This document shows, one piece after another, positions 41,194 through 50,155 of a stretch of DNA of 64,000 nucleotides. The stretch spans positions 1-64,000 of the forward strand of contig CAMYKZ010000031.1 of assembly GCA_947259045.1 (NCBI GenBank). Direction: 5' to 3'. Positions within the stretch are counted from its first letter, which is position 1, and every line of letters starts with the position of its first letter. The DNA is from an uncultured Afifella sp. (GTDB lineage: Bacteria > Pseudomonadota > Alphaproteobacteria > Rhizobiales > Afifellaceae). A program made the translations under genes and the position numbers. Under the pieces are notes generated by a model. The model was not told where the DNA came from, did no database searches, and saw nothing but the letters and a program-made list of their open reading frames with translations.

Positions 41194-44118
41194 ATGCTGA
41201 GGAAGAAGACGAACGGGGTAGCGAACGGCTCCCGCTTGTCGTCTGCCCTGCAGGAGCTGAAAAACCAGGCAGTAGACAGACGTACATTTCTGAAACGCTC
41301 CGGCCTCACGGTCGGCGGTATCGCGGCAGCGTCCACACTGGCGTCCGGCATGGTCCGGGAAGCCAAGGCGCAATCCGCCGCCAAGGTTGCGGAAGTGAAA
41401 AAATCGGTCTGCACCCACTGCTCGGTCGGCTGCACGGTGATGGCGGAAGTGGAAGACGGAGTCTGGGTCGGCCAGGAACCGGGCTACGATTCGCCATTCA
41501 ATCTGGGCGCCCATTGCGCCAAGGGTGCAGCGGTCCGCGAACATGCTCACGGCGAACGCCGGCTGAAATATCCGACAAAACTGGTCAACGGCAAATGGAC
41601 GAAGGTCTCCTGGGACGACGCGGTCAGCGAAATCGGCGAAACGATGCTGAAGATCCGCGAAGAAAGCGGACCGGATTCCGTCTACTGGCTCGGATCGGCC
41701 AAGCACAGTAACGAACAATCCTATCTGGTGCGCAAGTTCGCCGCCTTCTGGGGATCGAACAATGTCGATCACCAGGCGCGGATCTGTCACTCCACGACGG
41801 TCGCAGGTGTTGCCAACACCTGGGGTTATGGTGCGATGACCAATTCGTACAACGACATCCACAATTCCCGTGCGATCTTCGTCATTGGCGGCAACCCCGC
41901 AGAAGCGCATCCCGTGTCGCTGCTGCACCTGCTGCGCGCCAAGGAGCAGAACAACGCACCGCTGATCGTCTGCGATCCGCGCTTTACGCGCACTGCCGCA
42001 CATGCCGACGAATATGTCCGCTTCCGTCCGGGCACGGACGTTGCCCTGATCTGGGGCCTTCTGTGGCACATCTTCGAAAATGGCTGGGAAGACAAGACCT
42101 TCATCCGTCAGCGTGTATGGGGTCTGGAACAGATCCGGGCCGAGGTGAAGAACTGGACGCCTGAGGAGACCGAGCGGGTCACCGGGGTTCCGGGCTCGCA
42201 GCTCAAGCGCGTTGCGCGTACTCTGGCGAACAACCGGCCGGGCACCGTGATCTGGTGCATGGGCGGAACCCAGCACACCAACGGCAACAACAATACCAGA
42301 GCCTACTGCATCCTGCAGCTGGCGCTCGGCAATATGGGCAAGGCCGGCGGCGGAACCAACATTTTCCGCGGCCACGATAATGTCCAGGGCGCCACGGACC
42401 TCGGTGTCCTGTCGCACACATTGCCGGGTTATTACGGTCTGTCCGCCGGTGCGTGGAAACACTGGGCACGGGTCTGGGATGTCGATTACGATTATCTCAA
42501 GGGCCGTTTTGCCATTGTGAAAGACAAGGACGGCAAGGACAAGAACCTGATGAGCCTGAAGGGCATTCCGGTGTCCCGCTGGATCGACGGTGTGCTTGAA
42601 GACCCGGCCAACATGGACAATCCGAACAAGGTCCGGGCCATGGTGTTCTGGGGTCATGCCCCGAACTCGCAGACCCGTCTGCCGGAAATGAAGACCGCCA
42701 TGGAGCAGCTTGATCTGCTGGTGATCATCGATCCGTATCCGACCATGTCGGCGGTCATGAACGACCGCAAGGACGGCGTCTATCTGCTGCCGGCCGCGAC
42801 CCAGTTCGAGACCTATGGTTCGGTGACAGCGTCCAACCGCTCCATTCAGTGGCGCGAAAAGGTCATTGAGCCGGTGTGGGAAAGCCTGCCGGATCACACG
42901 ATCGCCTACAAGCTTGCCAAGGCGCTGAACTTTGCCGACGAATGTTTCAAGAACATCAAGGTGGAGAACGACGAGCCGCTGGTGGAAGACATTACGGCTG
43001 AAATCAATGCCGGCATGTGGACGATCGGCTATACCGGCCAATCGCCGGAACGGCTGAGAAAGCATATGGCCAACCAGCATACCTTTGACCGCACCACGCT
43101 GCTTGCCCGTGGCGGGCCGTGTGACGGCGATTATTACGGCATGCCATGGCCAAGCTGGGGCACGGCGGAAATGAACCATCCGGGCACGCCGATCCTTTAC
43201 GATCCGTCCAAACCGGTCTCTGAAGGCGGTCTGACATTCCGCGCCCGCTTCGGCGTGGAGCGTAACGGTGAGAACCTGCTCGCTGAAGGATCCTACTCGG
43301 AAGGCTCGGAAATCCAGGACGGTTATCCGGAATTCACTTATGCCATGCTCAAGAAATTGGGCTGGGAGGGTGATCTCACACCGGAAGAGGTGGAGAAGAT
43401 CAAGTCCGTTGCCGGCTCCGATGACGAGGAAGCAATGGGCAAGGTCAACTGGAAAATCGATCTGTCGGGCGGTATCCAGCGTGTTGCCATCAAGCACGAA
43501 TGTGCGCCGTTCGGTAACGCCAAGGCGCGCACCGTGGTCTGGAACTTCCCGGATCCTGTGCCGCTGCACCGCGAGCCGCTGCATACGCCGCGGCGCGATC
43601 TGCTGGACAAATACGCAACCTGGGAAGACCGGCATGATTACCGTCTGCCGACGCTCTACAAGTCGATCCAGGACGTGGATTATTCCAAGGACTTCCCGAT
43701 CATCCTGACATCCGGCCGGCTTGTCGAATATGAAGGCGGCGGTGAAGAATCCCGCTCCAATCCGTGGCTGGCTGAATTGCAGCAGGACATGTTCGTGGAA
43801 ATCAATACGGTCGATGCCAATAATCTGGCTATCCGCGACGGCGACACAGTCTGGGTCATCGGCCCGGGCGAGCAGACCGGCAGGGTCAAGGTCATGGCCA
43901 TGGTCACTGAACGGGTCGGACAGGGCGTTGCCTTCATGCCGTTCCACTTCGGCGGCTGGTTCCAGGGCGAAGACCAGAGGCACAAATATCCGGAAGGAAC
44001 GGACCCGTATGTTCTGGGCGAGGCGTCGAATACGGCCCAGACCTATGGATATGACAGTGTCACTCAGATGCAGGAAACAAAGACCACGCTATGTCGAATT
44101 GAAAAGTTCGAAGCGTAA
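41194..44118 (+). CDS. Formate dehydrogenase alpha subunit (molybdopterin, Fe-S)
   Basis: At 974 residues this Tat-exported catalytic subunit oxidises formate to CO2. The signal is VDRRTFLKRSGLTVGGIAAA (Arg29-Arg30). A [4Fe-4S] site is formed by CTHCSVGC (Cys73, 76 and 80) and Cys108 (AHCAKG). The Mo ligand and base are Cys198-His199 in HQARICHSTTVAGVANTWG, so it is a Cys rather than a Sec enzyme. MGD-binding segments VIGGNPAEAHP, CMGGTQHTNG and RGHDNVQGATDLG follow. The C-terminal MGD cap includes ILTSGRLVEYEGGGEE. It is the fdh3-type (periplasm-facing, three-subunit) class. GGAGAG precedes its ATG. Confidence 0.96.
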   Translation: MLRKKTNGVANGSRLSSALQELKNQAVDRRTFLKRSGLTVGGIAAASTLASGMVREAKAQSAAKVAEVKKSVCTHCSVGCTVMAEVEDGVWVGQEPGYDSPFNLGAHCAKGAAVREHAHGERRLKYPTKLVNGKWTKVSWDDAVSEIGETMLKIREESGPDSVYWLGSAKHSNEQSYLVRKFAAFWGSNNVDHQARICHSTTVAGVANTWGYGAMTNSYNDIHNSRAIFVIGGNPAEAHPVSLLHLLRAKEQNNAPLIVCDPRFTRTAAHADEYVRFRPGTDVALIWGLLWHIFENGWEDKTFIRQRVWGLEQIRAEVKNWTPEETERVTGVPGSQLKRVARTLANNRPGTVIWCMGGTQHTNGNNNTRAYCILQLALGNMGKAGGGTNIFRGHDNVQGATDLGVLSHTLPGYYGLSAGAWKHWARVWDVDYDYLKGRFAIVKDKDGKDKNLMSLKGIPVSRWIDGVLEDPANMDNPNKVRAMVFWGHAPNSQTRLPEMKTAMEQLDLLVIIDPYPTMSAVMNDRKDGVYLLPAATQFETYGSVTASNRSIQWREKVIEPVWESLPDHTIAYKLAKALNFADECFKNIKVENDEPLVEDITAEINAGMWTIGYTGQSPERLRKHMANQHTFDRTTLLARGGPCDGDYYGMPWPSWGTAEMNHPGTPILYDPSKPVSEGGLTFRARFGVERNGENLLAEGSYSEGSEIQDGYPEFTYAMLKKLGWEGDLTPEEVEKIKSVAGSDDEEAMGKVNWKIDLSGGIQRVAIKHECAPFGNAKARTVVWNFPDPVPLHREPLHTPRRDLLDKYATWEDRHDYRLPTLYKSIQDVDYSKDFPIILTSGRLVEYEGGGEESRSNPWLAELQQDMFVEINTVDANNLAIRDGDTVWVIGPGEQTGRVKVMAMVTERVGQGVAFMPFHFGGWFQGEDQRHKYPEGTDPYVLGEASNTAQTYGYDSVTQMQETKTTLCRIEKFEA

Positions 44119-44139
44119 GGTCGAGGGAGGATCAGGATA

Positions 44140-44736
44140 ATGGCTAGAATGAAGTTCCTCTGCGACGCTGAGCGCTGCATTGAGTGCAACGCCTGTGTCA
44201 CAGCATGCAAAAACGAGCATGAAGTGCCCTGGGGGGTGAATCGCCGCCGCGTGGTGACAATCCAGGACGGCAAGCCCGGCGAACGTTCCATATCGGTCGC
44301 CTGCATGCATTGCTCCGATGCACCGTGTACCGCGGTGTGTCCGGTGGATTGTTTTTACGACACGGACGATGGCGTCGTGCTGCATTCCAAGGACCTGTGT
44401 ATCGGCTGCGGCTATTGCTTCTATGCCTGCCCGTTCGGCGCGCCGCAATATCCCCAGGCCGGCAATTTCGGATCCCGCGGCAAGATGGACAAGTGCACGT
44501 TCTGCGGCGGCGGGCCGGAAGCCGACAACTCGTCGGAAGAGTTTGCCAAATACGGCCGTAACCGGCTTGCGGAAGGCAAATTGCCGTTGTGCGCGGAAAT
44601 GTGTTCCACCAAGGCACTGCTTGCCGGCGACGGCGATGTCGTCTCGGCGATCTACCGCGAACGTGTGGTTGCCCGCGGCTTCGGTTCAGGGGCGTGGGGC
44701 TGGGGCACTGCCTATCAGCAGAAATCCGGAAGCTGA
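44140..44736 (+). CDS. Formate dehydrogenase beta subunit (ferredoxin-like)
   Basis: The 198-residue protein has four Cys clusters: CDAERCIECNACVTACKNEH, CMHCSDAPCTAVCPVDC, CIGCGYCFYACPFGAPQ and CTFCGG...CAEMCSTKAL. These would hold four [4Fe-4S] centres that pass electrons from the alpha subunit to the membrane. There is no Tat signal, so it is carried out as a complex with the alpha subunit. It begins 21 bases after the alpha stop, and a strong terminator-like hairpin follows it. Confidence 0.95.
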   Translation: MARMKFLCDAERCIECNACVTACKNEHEVPWGVNRRRVVTIQDGKPGERSISVACMHCSDAPCTAVCPVDCFYDTDDGVVLHSKDLCIGCGYCFYACPFGAPQYPQAGNFGSRGKMDKCTFCGGGPEADNSSEEFAKYGRNRLAEGKLPLCAEMCSTKALLAGDGDVVSAIYRERVVARGFGSGAWGWGTAYQQKSGS

Positions 44737-44754
44737 TGGCCTGTTGAGATCGAG

Positions 44755-44787
44755 AGGGCAGCCTGATCGCTCAGGCTGCCCTTTTTT
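44755..44787 (+). terminator. Strong terminator-like hairpin inside the FDH operon
   Basis: AGGGCAGCCTGA (44755-44766) pairs perfectly over 12 bases with TCAGGCTGCCCT (44771-44782) around a TCGC loop, followed by a run of Ts (44782-44787). It has the full form of an intrinsic terminator, placed 18 bases after the beta-subunit stop and 81 bases before the gamma-subunit start. Confidence 0.85.
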
Positions 44788-44867
44788 ATCGATTGGAAAT
44801 TTGCGAGACTTGAGGGCGCGAACGCATCGAGAAAATGCGGCGGCCATGAAGCCGGGACGGTGGAAAT

Positions 44868-46040
44868 ATGATCCTATCCAAACACGGAAGGGCTTTGCCG
44901 GCCCTGATTATCGGCACACTGTTGGCGGCCCTGCTGGTCATGTCAGGATCAGCCGTTGCCCAGCAAGGCAGTGGCGTGGATCCGGCCGTCCGCGAGCAGG
45001 TTGATGCAAACGATCCGGCATCAGGCGGGCAGGTTCCAGGCAACTCGCTGGGCGGCAGTTCCGATGCCGACCTGTGGCGCGCCATCAAGGGTGGCGACCA
45101 GGGCAGCGTTTCCATCCAGAACGGTCAGGCCGGTGTCATGGTGCAGCGCGGAGGCGAAGCCTGGCGCAATGTGCACAACAATCTGGTGCCGAAATTCGGC
45201 GCCTACCTGATCCTCGGTATTATAGCGCTTCTTGGCCTGTTTTTCGCAATCGGCGGCAGGCTGAATATCGCATCCGGGCGCGCAGGCATCACAATCACCC
45301 GCTTCACATTGCTGGAACGCGCAGGCCACTGGCTGACGGCGGGATCGTTTGTCGTGCTCGCGCTGACCGGCCTGAATGTGCTCTACGGAAAAGGTTTGTT
45401 GATGCCGGTGATCGGCAAGGAAGCTTTCGCGACCTTCACACTGGCCGGCAAATATCTGCACAATTACGTCGCGTTCGCCTTTATCGCCGGTCTGGTGTTC
45501 ATCTTCCTGAACTGGGTGATGCACAATATCCCCAATCGGCATGACCTCATCTGGCTTGCCAAAGGCGGCGGCATCCTGGTGCGCGGCGTTCATCCGCCGG
45601 CGCGGAAGTTCAATGCCGGGCAGAAGATCATCTTCTGGCTGACAATCCTCGGCGGCGCCTCACTGTCGCTGTCGGGTTGGGCGCTGCTATTCCCATTCTC
45701 CACGCATTTCATGACGGGAACGTTCGATCTGCTCAATCTTGTCGGTCTCGACCTTGCACCGATGCTCGGAATTACCGCCGAGACGCCTTATACGCCGCTG
45801 ATGGAGCAGCAGCTCAATCAGGTCTGGCACGCTATTATGGCGCTGTTCCTTACTGCGGTCATATTGGCGCATATCTATATCGGAACCGTCGGCATGGAGG
45901 GTGGTTTCGATGCTATGGGATCGGGCGAGGTCGATCTCAACTGGGCGCGTGAACATCACAATCTCTGGGTCGAAGAGCTGGAGGCGAAACTTGACCGGCA
46001 GGCAGAGGAAAGCGGCGGAGCAACACAGCCGGCAGAATGA
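44868..46040 (+). CDS. Formate dehydrogenase gamma subunit (cytochrome b556)
   Basis: The 390-residue protein has a signal peptide (near AVAQQGSG), a periplasmic N-terminal stretch of about 90 residues and four to five membrane helices. HNNLVPKFGAYLILG and TLLERAGHWLTAGSFVVLAL are of the fdoI type. The His residues in ERAGHW, KYLHNYVA and QVWHAIMA are likely haem b ligands. It anchors the enzyme and passes electrons to quinone or, via the next gene, to a cytochrome. It lies 131 bases after the beta subunit gene beyond a hairpin. Confidence 0.93.
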   Translation: MILSKHGRALPALIIGTLLAALLVMSGSAVAQQGSGVDPAVREQVDANDPASGGQVPGNSLGGSSDADLWRAIKGGDQGSVSIQNGQAGVMVQRGGEAWRNVHNNLVPKFGAYLILGIIALLGLFFAIGGRLNIASGRAGITITRFTLLERAGHWLTAGSFVVLALTGLNVLYGKGLLMPVIGKEAFATFTLAGKYLHNYVAFAFIAGLVFIFLNWVMHNIPNRHDLIWLAKGGGILVRGVHPPARKFNAGQKIIFWLTILGGASLSLSGWALLFPFSTHFMTGTFDLLNLVGLDLAPMLGITAETPYTPLMEQQLNQVWHAIMALFLTAVILAHIYIGTVGMEGGFDAMGSGEVDLNWAREHHNLWVEELEAKLDRQAEESGGATQPAE

Positions 46041-46077
46041 CCGGCGGTCCGCAATCGCCCCCGTCAAAAGGCTGACG

Positions 46078-47475
46078 ATGCCAGTTCGGCAATTCTTCCT
46101 GCGCCTGATCGGTGCAGGATTGATCGGTTTGGCCGCGCTGTCGGCGGGGCTGGCGCTTGCGGGAAATGAGGATACGTCTTTCCCGCCGCGGCTGGCCGGT
46201 CACGGGGGGCCGATCATGGCCGTTGCGGTTGATCCGGACCGCGCCCAGGCGCTCACCGGGTCGTTTGACTATACGATCATGCTGCGTGACCTGAATGGCG
46301 GCGAGGGCGCAATTCTGCATCGCCTGATCGGCCATGATGCGGCAGTCAATGACGTTGCATTTGTGGCAGGCAGGCCAAGGGCAGTCTCGGTTTCCGACGA
46401 TGGCTCACTGGCGGTATGGGATCTCGCCGAAGGCAAACTGATCAAACGATTTACCGACACCCCTGACAAGGTGCTTGATGTCGCTGTCTCAGAAGACGGC
46501 CGGCTGGCGGCGGTCGCCCGCTGGGACGGCACGGCACGGGTCTTCGACCTTGAACTGCTTGCAGAAACGGCCCGCTTCGAGGGCCATCGCGGCAACGTCA
46601 ATGCTGTTGTTTTCTCCGCCGACGCCAAGACGCTTTATACCGCCTCCTATGATGGGACCATTCGGGCCTGGGATGTCGGAAGCGGCACGGAATTGTCGGT
46701 CATCTACAATCATGGCTGGGGCATCAATGTGCTGGACCGGCATCAGGAAACGCTGATTTTCGGCGGTCTCGACGGAACCCTGGCGCGCGTTGACATTGCC
46801 AGCGGAGAAAGCGTCGAACTGGTCAAGGCCGACCGCCCGATCCTGTCGTTGGGACGTTCAGACGATGGAATGCGGATCGCCGCCGGGTCCGGCGACGGCC
46901 ACATCCGCGTATTTCAGACCGCAGACTGGTCGGCCCTTGAAGATCATGATTCCGCCTATGGTCCGGTCTGGGGGTTGGCGTTCGCAAACGTTGACGGGGA
47001 TAGCCTGTATCATTCCGGCCTCGATGATTTCGCCATTTTATGGCAGGTCAGCCCGCGCAAGGCCTTTGATCAGCCGCAGGGGGTCTATCCGCGCCGGTTT
47101 CAGCTCAGCGCAGACATGTCGGTCGGCGAACGGCAGTTTCAGCGCAAATGCAGTGTCTGTCATACGCTGGAAAAAGACGGCCGCAATCGCGCCGGGCCGA
47201 CGCTCTACAGGCTTTTTGGCCGCAAGGCCGGCACGTTGCCCGGTTATCCCTATTCCGACAGCCTGCGCAGTGCCAATATCGTCTGGAACGAAAAGACGAT
47301 CGGGCAATTGTTCGATGAAGGCCCCGATATCGTGACGCCAGGATCGAAAATGCCGCTGCAGCGGTTGAAAAACATCGAAGACCGGGACGCCTTGATCGCA
47401 TTTTTGAAGATCGCGACAGACCCCGCAAAACAACCAGATGACAAACAACAGACAGAAGGAGATAAGGGGCAATGA
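46078..47475 (+). CDS. Secreted WD40 beta-propeller fused to cytochrome c
   Basis: The protein has about 465 residues from the ATG at 46078 (MPVRQFFLRLIGAGLIGLAA), with a signal peptide. It carries seven WD40-like blades (about 35-330), with blade motifs such as GSFDYTIMLRDL, SVSDDGSLAVWDL and TASYDGTIRAWDVG. A class I cytochrome c domain follows, with haem site CSVCH near residues 357-361 and a Met ligand in PGSKMPLQRL. The longer frame to 45901 runs inside the gamma-subunit gene and is not expected. It may be a periplasmic electron acceptor for the FDH (inference). Its TGA overlaps the next gene's ATG. Confidence 0.88.
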   Translation: MPVRQFFLRLIGAGLIGLAALSAGLALAGNEDTSFPPRLAGHGGPIMAVAVDPDRAQALTGSFDYTIMLRDLNGGEGAILHRLIGHDAAVNDVAFVAGRPRAVSVSDDGSLAVWDLAEGKLIKRFTDTPDKVLDVAVSEDGRLAAVARWDGTARVFDLELLAETARFEGHRGNVNAVVFSADAKTLYTASYDGTIRAWDVGSGTELSVIYNHGWGINVLDRHQETLIFGGLDGTLARVDIASGESVELVKADRPILSLGRSDDGMRIAAGSGDGHIRVFQTADWSALEDHDSAYGPVWGLAFANVDGDSLYHSGLDDFAILWQVSPRKAFDQPQGVYPRRFQLSADMSVGERQFQRKCSVCHTLEKDGRNRAGPTLYRLFGRKAGTLPGYPYSDSLRSANIVWNEKTIGQLFDEGPDIVTPGSKMPLQRLKNIEDRDALIAFLKIATDPAKQPDDKQQTEGDKGQ

Positions 47476-47606
47476 AGGGTTTTATCGTCGGGATGGCCGG
47501 CATGATTGTCATCGCAGTCGGGGCGGCGGTTATTCTGGACAATATGGATTATTCCTCGCAATCGAGTTTCACGTCCAAAAATGGCTCTGTCCGGATCGGT
47601 GAATAG
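47472..47606 (+). CDS. 44-residue single-span membrane protein
   Basis: The ATG at 47472 overlaps the WD40-cytochrome TGA (ATGA), and AAGGGGCA precedes it. It encodes MKGFIVGMAGMIVIAVGAAV followed by ILDNMDYSSQSSFTSKNGSV and RIGE, so one helix with a short polar tail and no recognised family. Translational coupling to the fused cytochrome suggests a subunit or anchor for it. It is too short for most automated calls. Confidence 0.75.
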   Translation: MKGFIVGMAGMIVIAVGAAVILDNMDYSSQSSFTSKNGSVRIGE

Positions 47607-47648
47607 TCCAGGCATGATGAATTATCACCGCCTGCCGGTTTCAGTTCG

Positions 47649-48602
47649 GTGATTCGCTTCTGCTTTTTTTGGGCGGCGCTGGCGCTTGGCTTGTCTTTGC
47701 CGGCAGCGGGCCCGGCATTTGCGTTACAGGCAGACAATCCGGTCGCTGCAGTGCCGCAATCGATCGTCGCCGTACTGCCCGTATGGCCGAAGCGGCCGGC
47801 CGGCCTGGACGAACCGGAAGGCAGCGGTGTCGTCGTCGGCGACGGCACGATAGTGCTCACAGCCGATCATATTCTTGGCGCGGCGGTGCGGGTGCGTATC
47901 CGCAATCTGGACGGCGTGATTGCCGAAGCCAGTATTATCGGTCGCGACAGCGAAACGGATCTTGCGCTGATCCGGATACCGATGACGCTGCCGGCGCTTC
48001 AGCTTTCCGGCTATCCTTCAATTGGCGGCAAGGCCTGTGCGGTCGGCAATGCGTTCGGCCTCGGCATCTCGCTCACCTGCGGGACGGTTTCGGCCGTCCG
48101 GCGGTCCGGGGTCGGTTTCAACCCGATCGAGGATTTTGTCCAGACGGACGCTGCCGTCAATCCGGGCATGTCCGGCGGCGCGCTGGTCGATGAAGATGGT
48201 GCCCTGATCGGCATTCTGTCGGCCATATTTACCAAACAATCGGATGCCAATATCGGCGTCAATTTTGCGGTATCCGGCCCGTTGGCCAGAGTTGCGCTTG
48301 AGCGCCTGCGCGCAGAGCATGCAAAACCCTGGCCCCGGGCCGGCTTGCAGTTGCGGCCGTTTCCGCCGCCTGGCGGGGAGGGCCGGTCAGGCGCGGCAGT
48401 AGTGGATATAATACCCGGCAGTGCGGCGTCTGCTTCCGGGCTCATGGTTGGTGATGTTATCATGGCAGCGGGCGCCCGCCGGGTATTCGGGCCCGCCGAT
48501 ATGCGGGTCGCCGTCGCCATCCATCCGGCCGGCGCGCCGCTTGTCATTGACGCGATACGCGACGGCGCCATGCACAAACTGGAAATCATCATTGCCGAAT
48601 GA
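47649..48602 (+). CDS. Secreted trypsin-like (S1C) protease with PDZ domain
   Basis: The 317-residue protein has a signal peptide (from the GTG at 47649) and a DegP-like protease core. His is in VLTADHILGAAV, Asp in DSETDLALIRI, and Ser in AVNPGMSGGALVDEDG. A C-terminal PDZ domain reads VVDIIPGSAASASGLMVGDV. All three catalytic residues are present. It lies in the FDH operon and may clear or process misassembled exported subunits (inference). Confidence 0.9.
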   Translation: MIRFCFFWAALALGLSLPAAGPAFALQADNPVAAVPQSIVAVLPVWPKRPAGLDEPEGSGVVVGDGTIVLTADHILGAAVRVRIRNLDGVIAEASIIGRDSETDLALIRIPMTLPALQLSGYPSIGGKACAVGNAFGLGISLTCGTVSAVRRSGVGFNPIEDFVQTDAAVNPGMSGGALVDEDGALIGILSAIFTKQSDANIGVNFAVSGPLARVALERLRAEHAKPWPRAGLQLRPFPPPGGEGRSGAAVVDIIPGSAASASGLMVGDVIMAAGARRVFGPADMRVAVAIHPAGAPLVIDAIRDGAMHKLEIIIAE

Positions 48603-48678
48603 TTCCAGACCTTTAGACTGACGATTGAAATTACCGAGCAAACCGGCCGACAGCCGCGTTCAAAAACAGGAGATACCA

Positions 48679-48885
48679 ATGGCAGATGATCAGGGTCAGG
48701 ACGCATTCAACATGTCGATGCGCAAATTCCTCAAACAGGTTGGCGTGACGTCACAGCGCGAGATCGAAATGCTTGTCGATGAAAAGGCGATGCACGGCAA
48801 GGGCAAGCTGGGAGTGCGGATCGTGCTGACGGCGGAAGGCACCGATCTCAATCATGTTGTCACAGGCGAGATCGATCTCGGCTGA
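48679..48885 (+). CDS. DUF6494 family protein
   Basis: The 68-residue acidic protein begins from the ATG at 48679, after an AGGAGA. AFNMSMRKFLKQVGVTSQRE is followed by IEMLVDEKAM and VRIVLTAEGTDLNHVVTGEI, the DUF6494 pattern. The longer frame to 48625 adds unsupported residues. It is found with FDH accessory genes; no role is established. It is cytoplasmic and has no Cys. Confidence 0.85.
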   Translation: MADDQGQDAFNMSMRKFLKQVGVTSQREIEMLVDEKAMHGKGKLGVRIVLTAEGTDLNHVVTGEIDLG

Positions 48886-48920
48886 CCGGATAGAGGAACT
48901 GATCCGGAGCAGAGGTCACC

Positions 48921-49676
48921 TTGTTGAACGAACCGACATTTCCGCCGCTGATCAAAGGCATCCGTACGGACGTTTCTGCGAAACCGTTTGAGGTTGCCTG
49001 CATGGCAGCCGGCCGCGAACAGGCCGAGGCCGGAGATTTTTACTGGAGCCCGTCGGAAACGAGGCTTTCGCTTGCGCTGGTTCTGGAACCGGATCTTCCG
49101 CCCGGACCGGCGCTGGACATCCTGTTCGTTGCCATGGTGGCGTTTGGCGACAGCGTCGGTGCGCTGGCGCCGCCGGAAGTCGGCATCACCTATCAATATC
49201 CCCGGTTCCTCCTGGCCAATGGTGCCCGCGTCGGCTCTGTTTCCGTGCGCCAATCGCCGGAAATCGGGCAGGACGGGGCGCCGGAATGGATGGTCGTTGG
49301 ATTGCAGGCGGAGATCAGCCCACCCGACGGCATGCCGGAACCCGGGCTTTATATTGACCGCACAAGTCTTTGGGATGAGGGTTGCGGCGAACTGAACCGC
49401 ACGGATCTGCTGGAATCCTTTGTCCGCCATCTGAAGACCTGGATCCACCGCTGGGAGAGCGATGGCGCCCGGCCGGTGCGTGAAGCCTGGCTTGCGCGGT
49501 TTTCCAGGTCGGGTGAGACCGTCACATATGACAGTGGTGGAAAGCTCCGGACCGGAGCCTTTCTCGGCCTCGACGAGGCCGGTAACATGCTGGTCAAGAC
49601 CGTCGATGAAACCAGCGTGGTTGACCTTGCCGGCCTGCTCAAGTCCGAAATCAGCCCCACGGAGACCAGATCATGA
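48921..49676 (+). CDS. Biotin/lipoate-ligase-like (BPL_LplA_LipB fold) protein
   Basis: The 251-residue protein starts at a TTG (48921). FYWSPSETRLSLALVLEPDL and VGITYQYPRFLLANGARVGS resemble biotin protein ligase strands, with a DUF4444-type C-terminal part (GGKLRTGAFLGLDEAGNML, an SH3-like lid). The usual GRGRxGR ATP-binding loop is not obvious, so catalytic competence is doubtful. It belongs to the FDH-linked gene set. ATGA overlap couples it to the DUF6505 gene. Confidence 0.8.
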   Translation: MLNEPTFPPLIKGIRTDVSAKPFEVACMAAGREQAEAGDFYWSPSETRLSLALVLEPDLPPGPALDILFVAMVAFGDSVGALAPPEVGITYQYPRFLLANGARVGSVSVRQSPEIGQDGAPEWMVVGLQAEISPPDGMPEPGLYIDRTSLWDEGCGELNRTDLLESFVRHLKTWIHRWESDGARPVREAWLARFSRSGETVTYDSGGKLRTGAFLGLDEAGNMLVKTVDETSVVDLAGLLKSEISPTETRS

Positions 49677-50155
49677 CGCGGCTCATGCGTGTTATTCGTT
49701 TCGACGAAAGTGACGATAACGTCTTTGAAAAGGCCGGAAAGCCCGATGAGTGGGCCGTGTCAGGCGCATTTGTTTTCGCCTCCGACGAACCTTCCGAACT
49801 GGAGGGCAAACGAAAGCAGGCTTTCGCGAATGGATTACTGGCCGTCAGAAGTTTCGGCTGGTCGACCTTTGTCGCCGTTGCAGAGATTGACGACCAGGAA
49901 CTGCAGACGCTGATCGATGTCATGGCTGGACATCTGGTGGAAAAATTCGGCGCCCCGGACAAGGCTGCGGCAACGCCGTTTGCCAGGGCGGAATTTGATT
50001 TCATTGCCGGCCTCTGCCGCGACGCGCCGATCAATACACTGCTCGCCGTACAGCGGGAACACAACGAGGAGGGGGAAGTTCATGAAGCCTTTCGCAAGAT
50101 CGCCGCTGCCGGCAAACCCGCCCATGCCCGTATCTGGGATGTTGCACCGGAATGA
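49673..50155 (+). CDS. DUF6505 family protein
   Basis: The 160-residue protein begins MTRLMRVIRFDESDDNVFEK. The pattern WAVSGAFVFA, then RSFGWSTFVAVAEID and CRDAPINTLLAVQREHN, matches DUF6505 as I remember it. It is coupled to its upstream neighbour by a four-base overlap and to the next gene (DUF6352) by another. No catalytic signature is visible. A role in FDH maturation is inferred from position only. Confidence 0.85.
   Translation: MTRLMRVIRFDESDDNVFEKAGKPDEWAVSGAFVFASDEPSELEGKRKQAFANGLLAVRSFGWSTFVAVAEIDDQELQTLIDVMAGHLVEKFGAPDKAAATPFARAEFDFIAGLCRDAPINTLLAVQREHNEEGEVHEAFRKIAAAGKPAHARIWDVAPE

Noticed and set aside
41116-43983. A 955-residue open frame antisense to the FDH alpha gene
   Set aside because: It is a shadow of a long, codon-biased GC-rich gene. 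The plus-strand frame has all FDH motifs (Cys cluster, catalytic Cys-His, Tat signal), and the antisense frame shows no domain or ribosome site.
41194-44118. A selenocysteine (TGA) codon or SECIS in the FDH alpha gene
   Set aside because: The active-site position is an ordinary Cys codon in HQARICHS, and the frame is open throughout.
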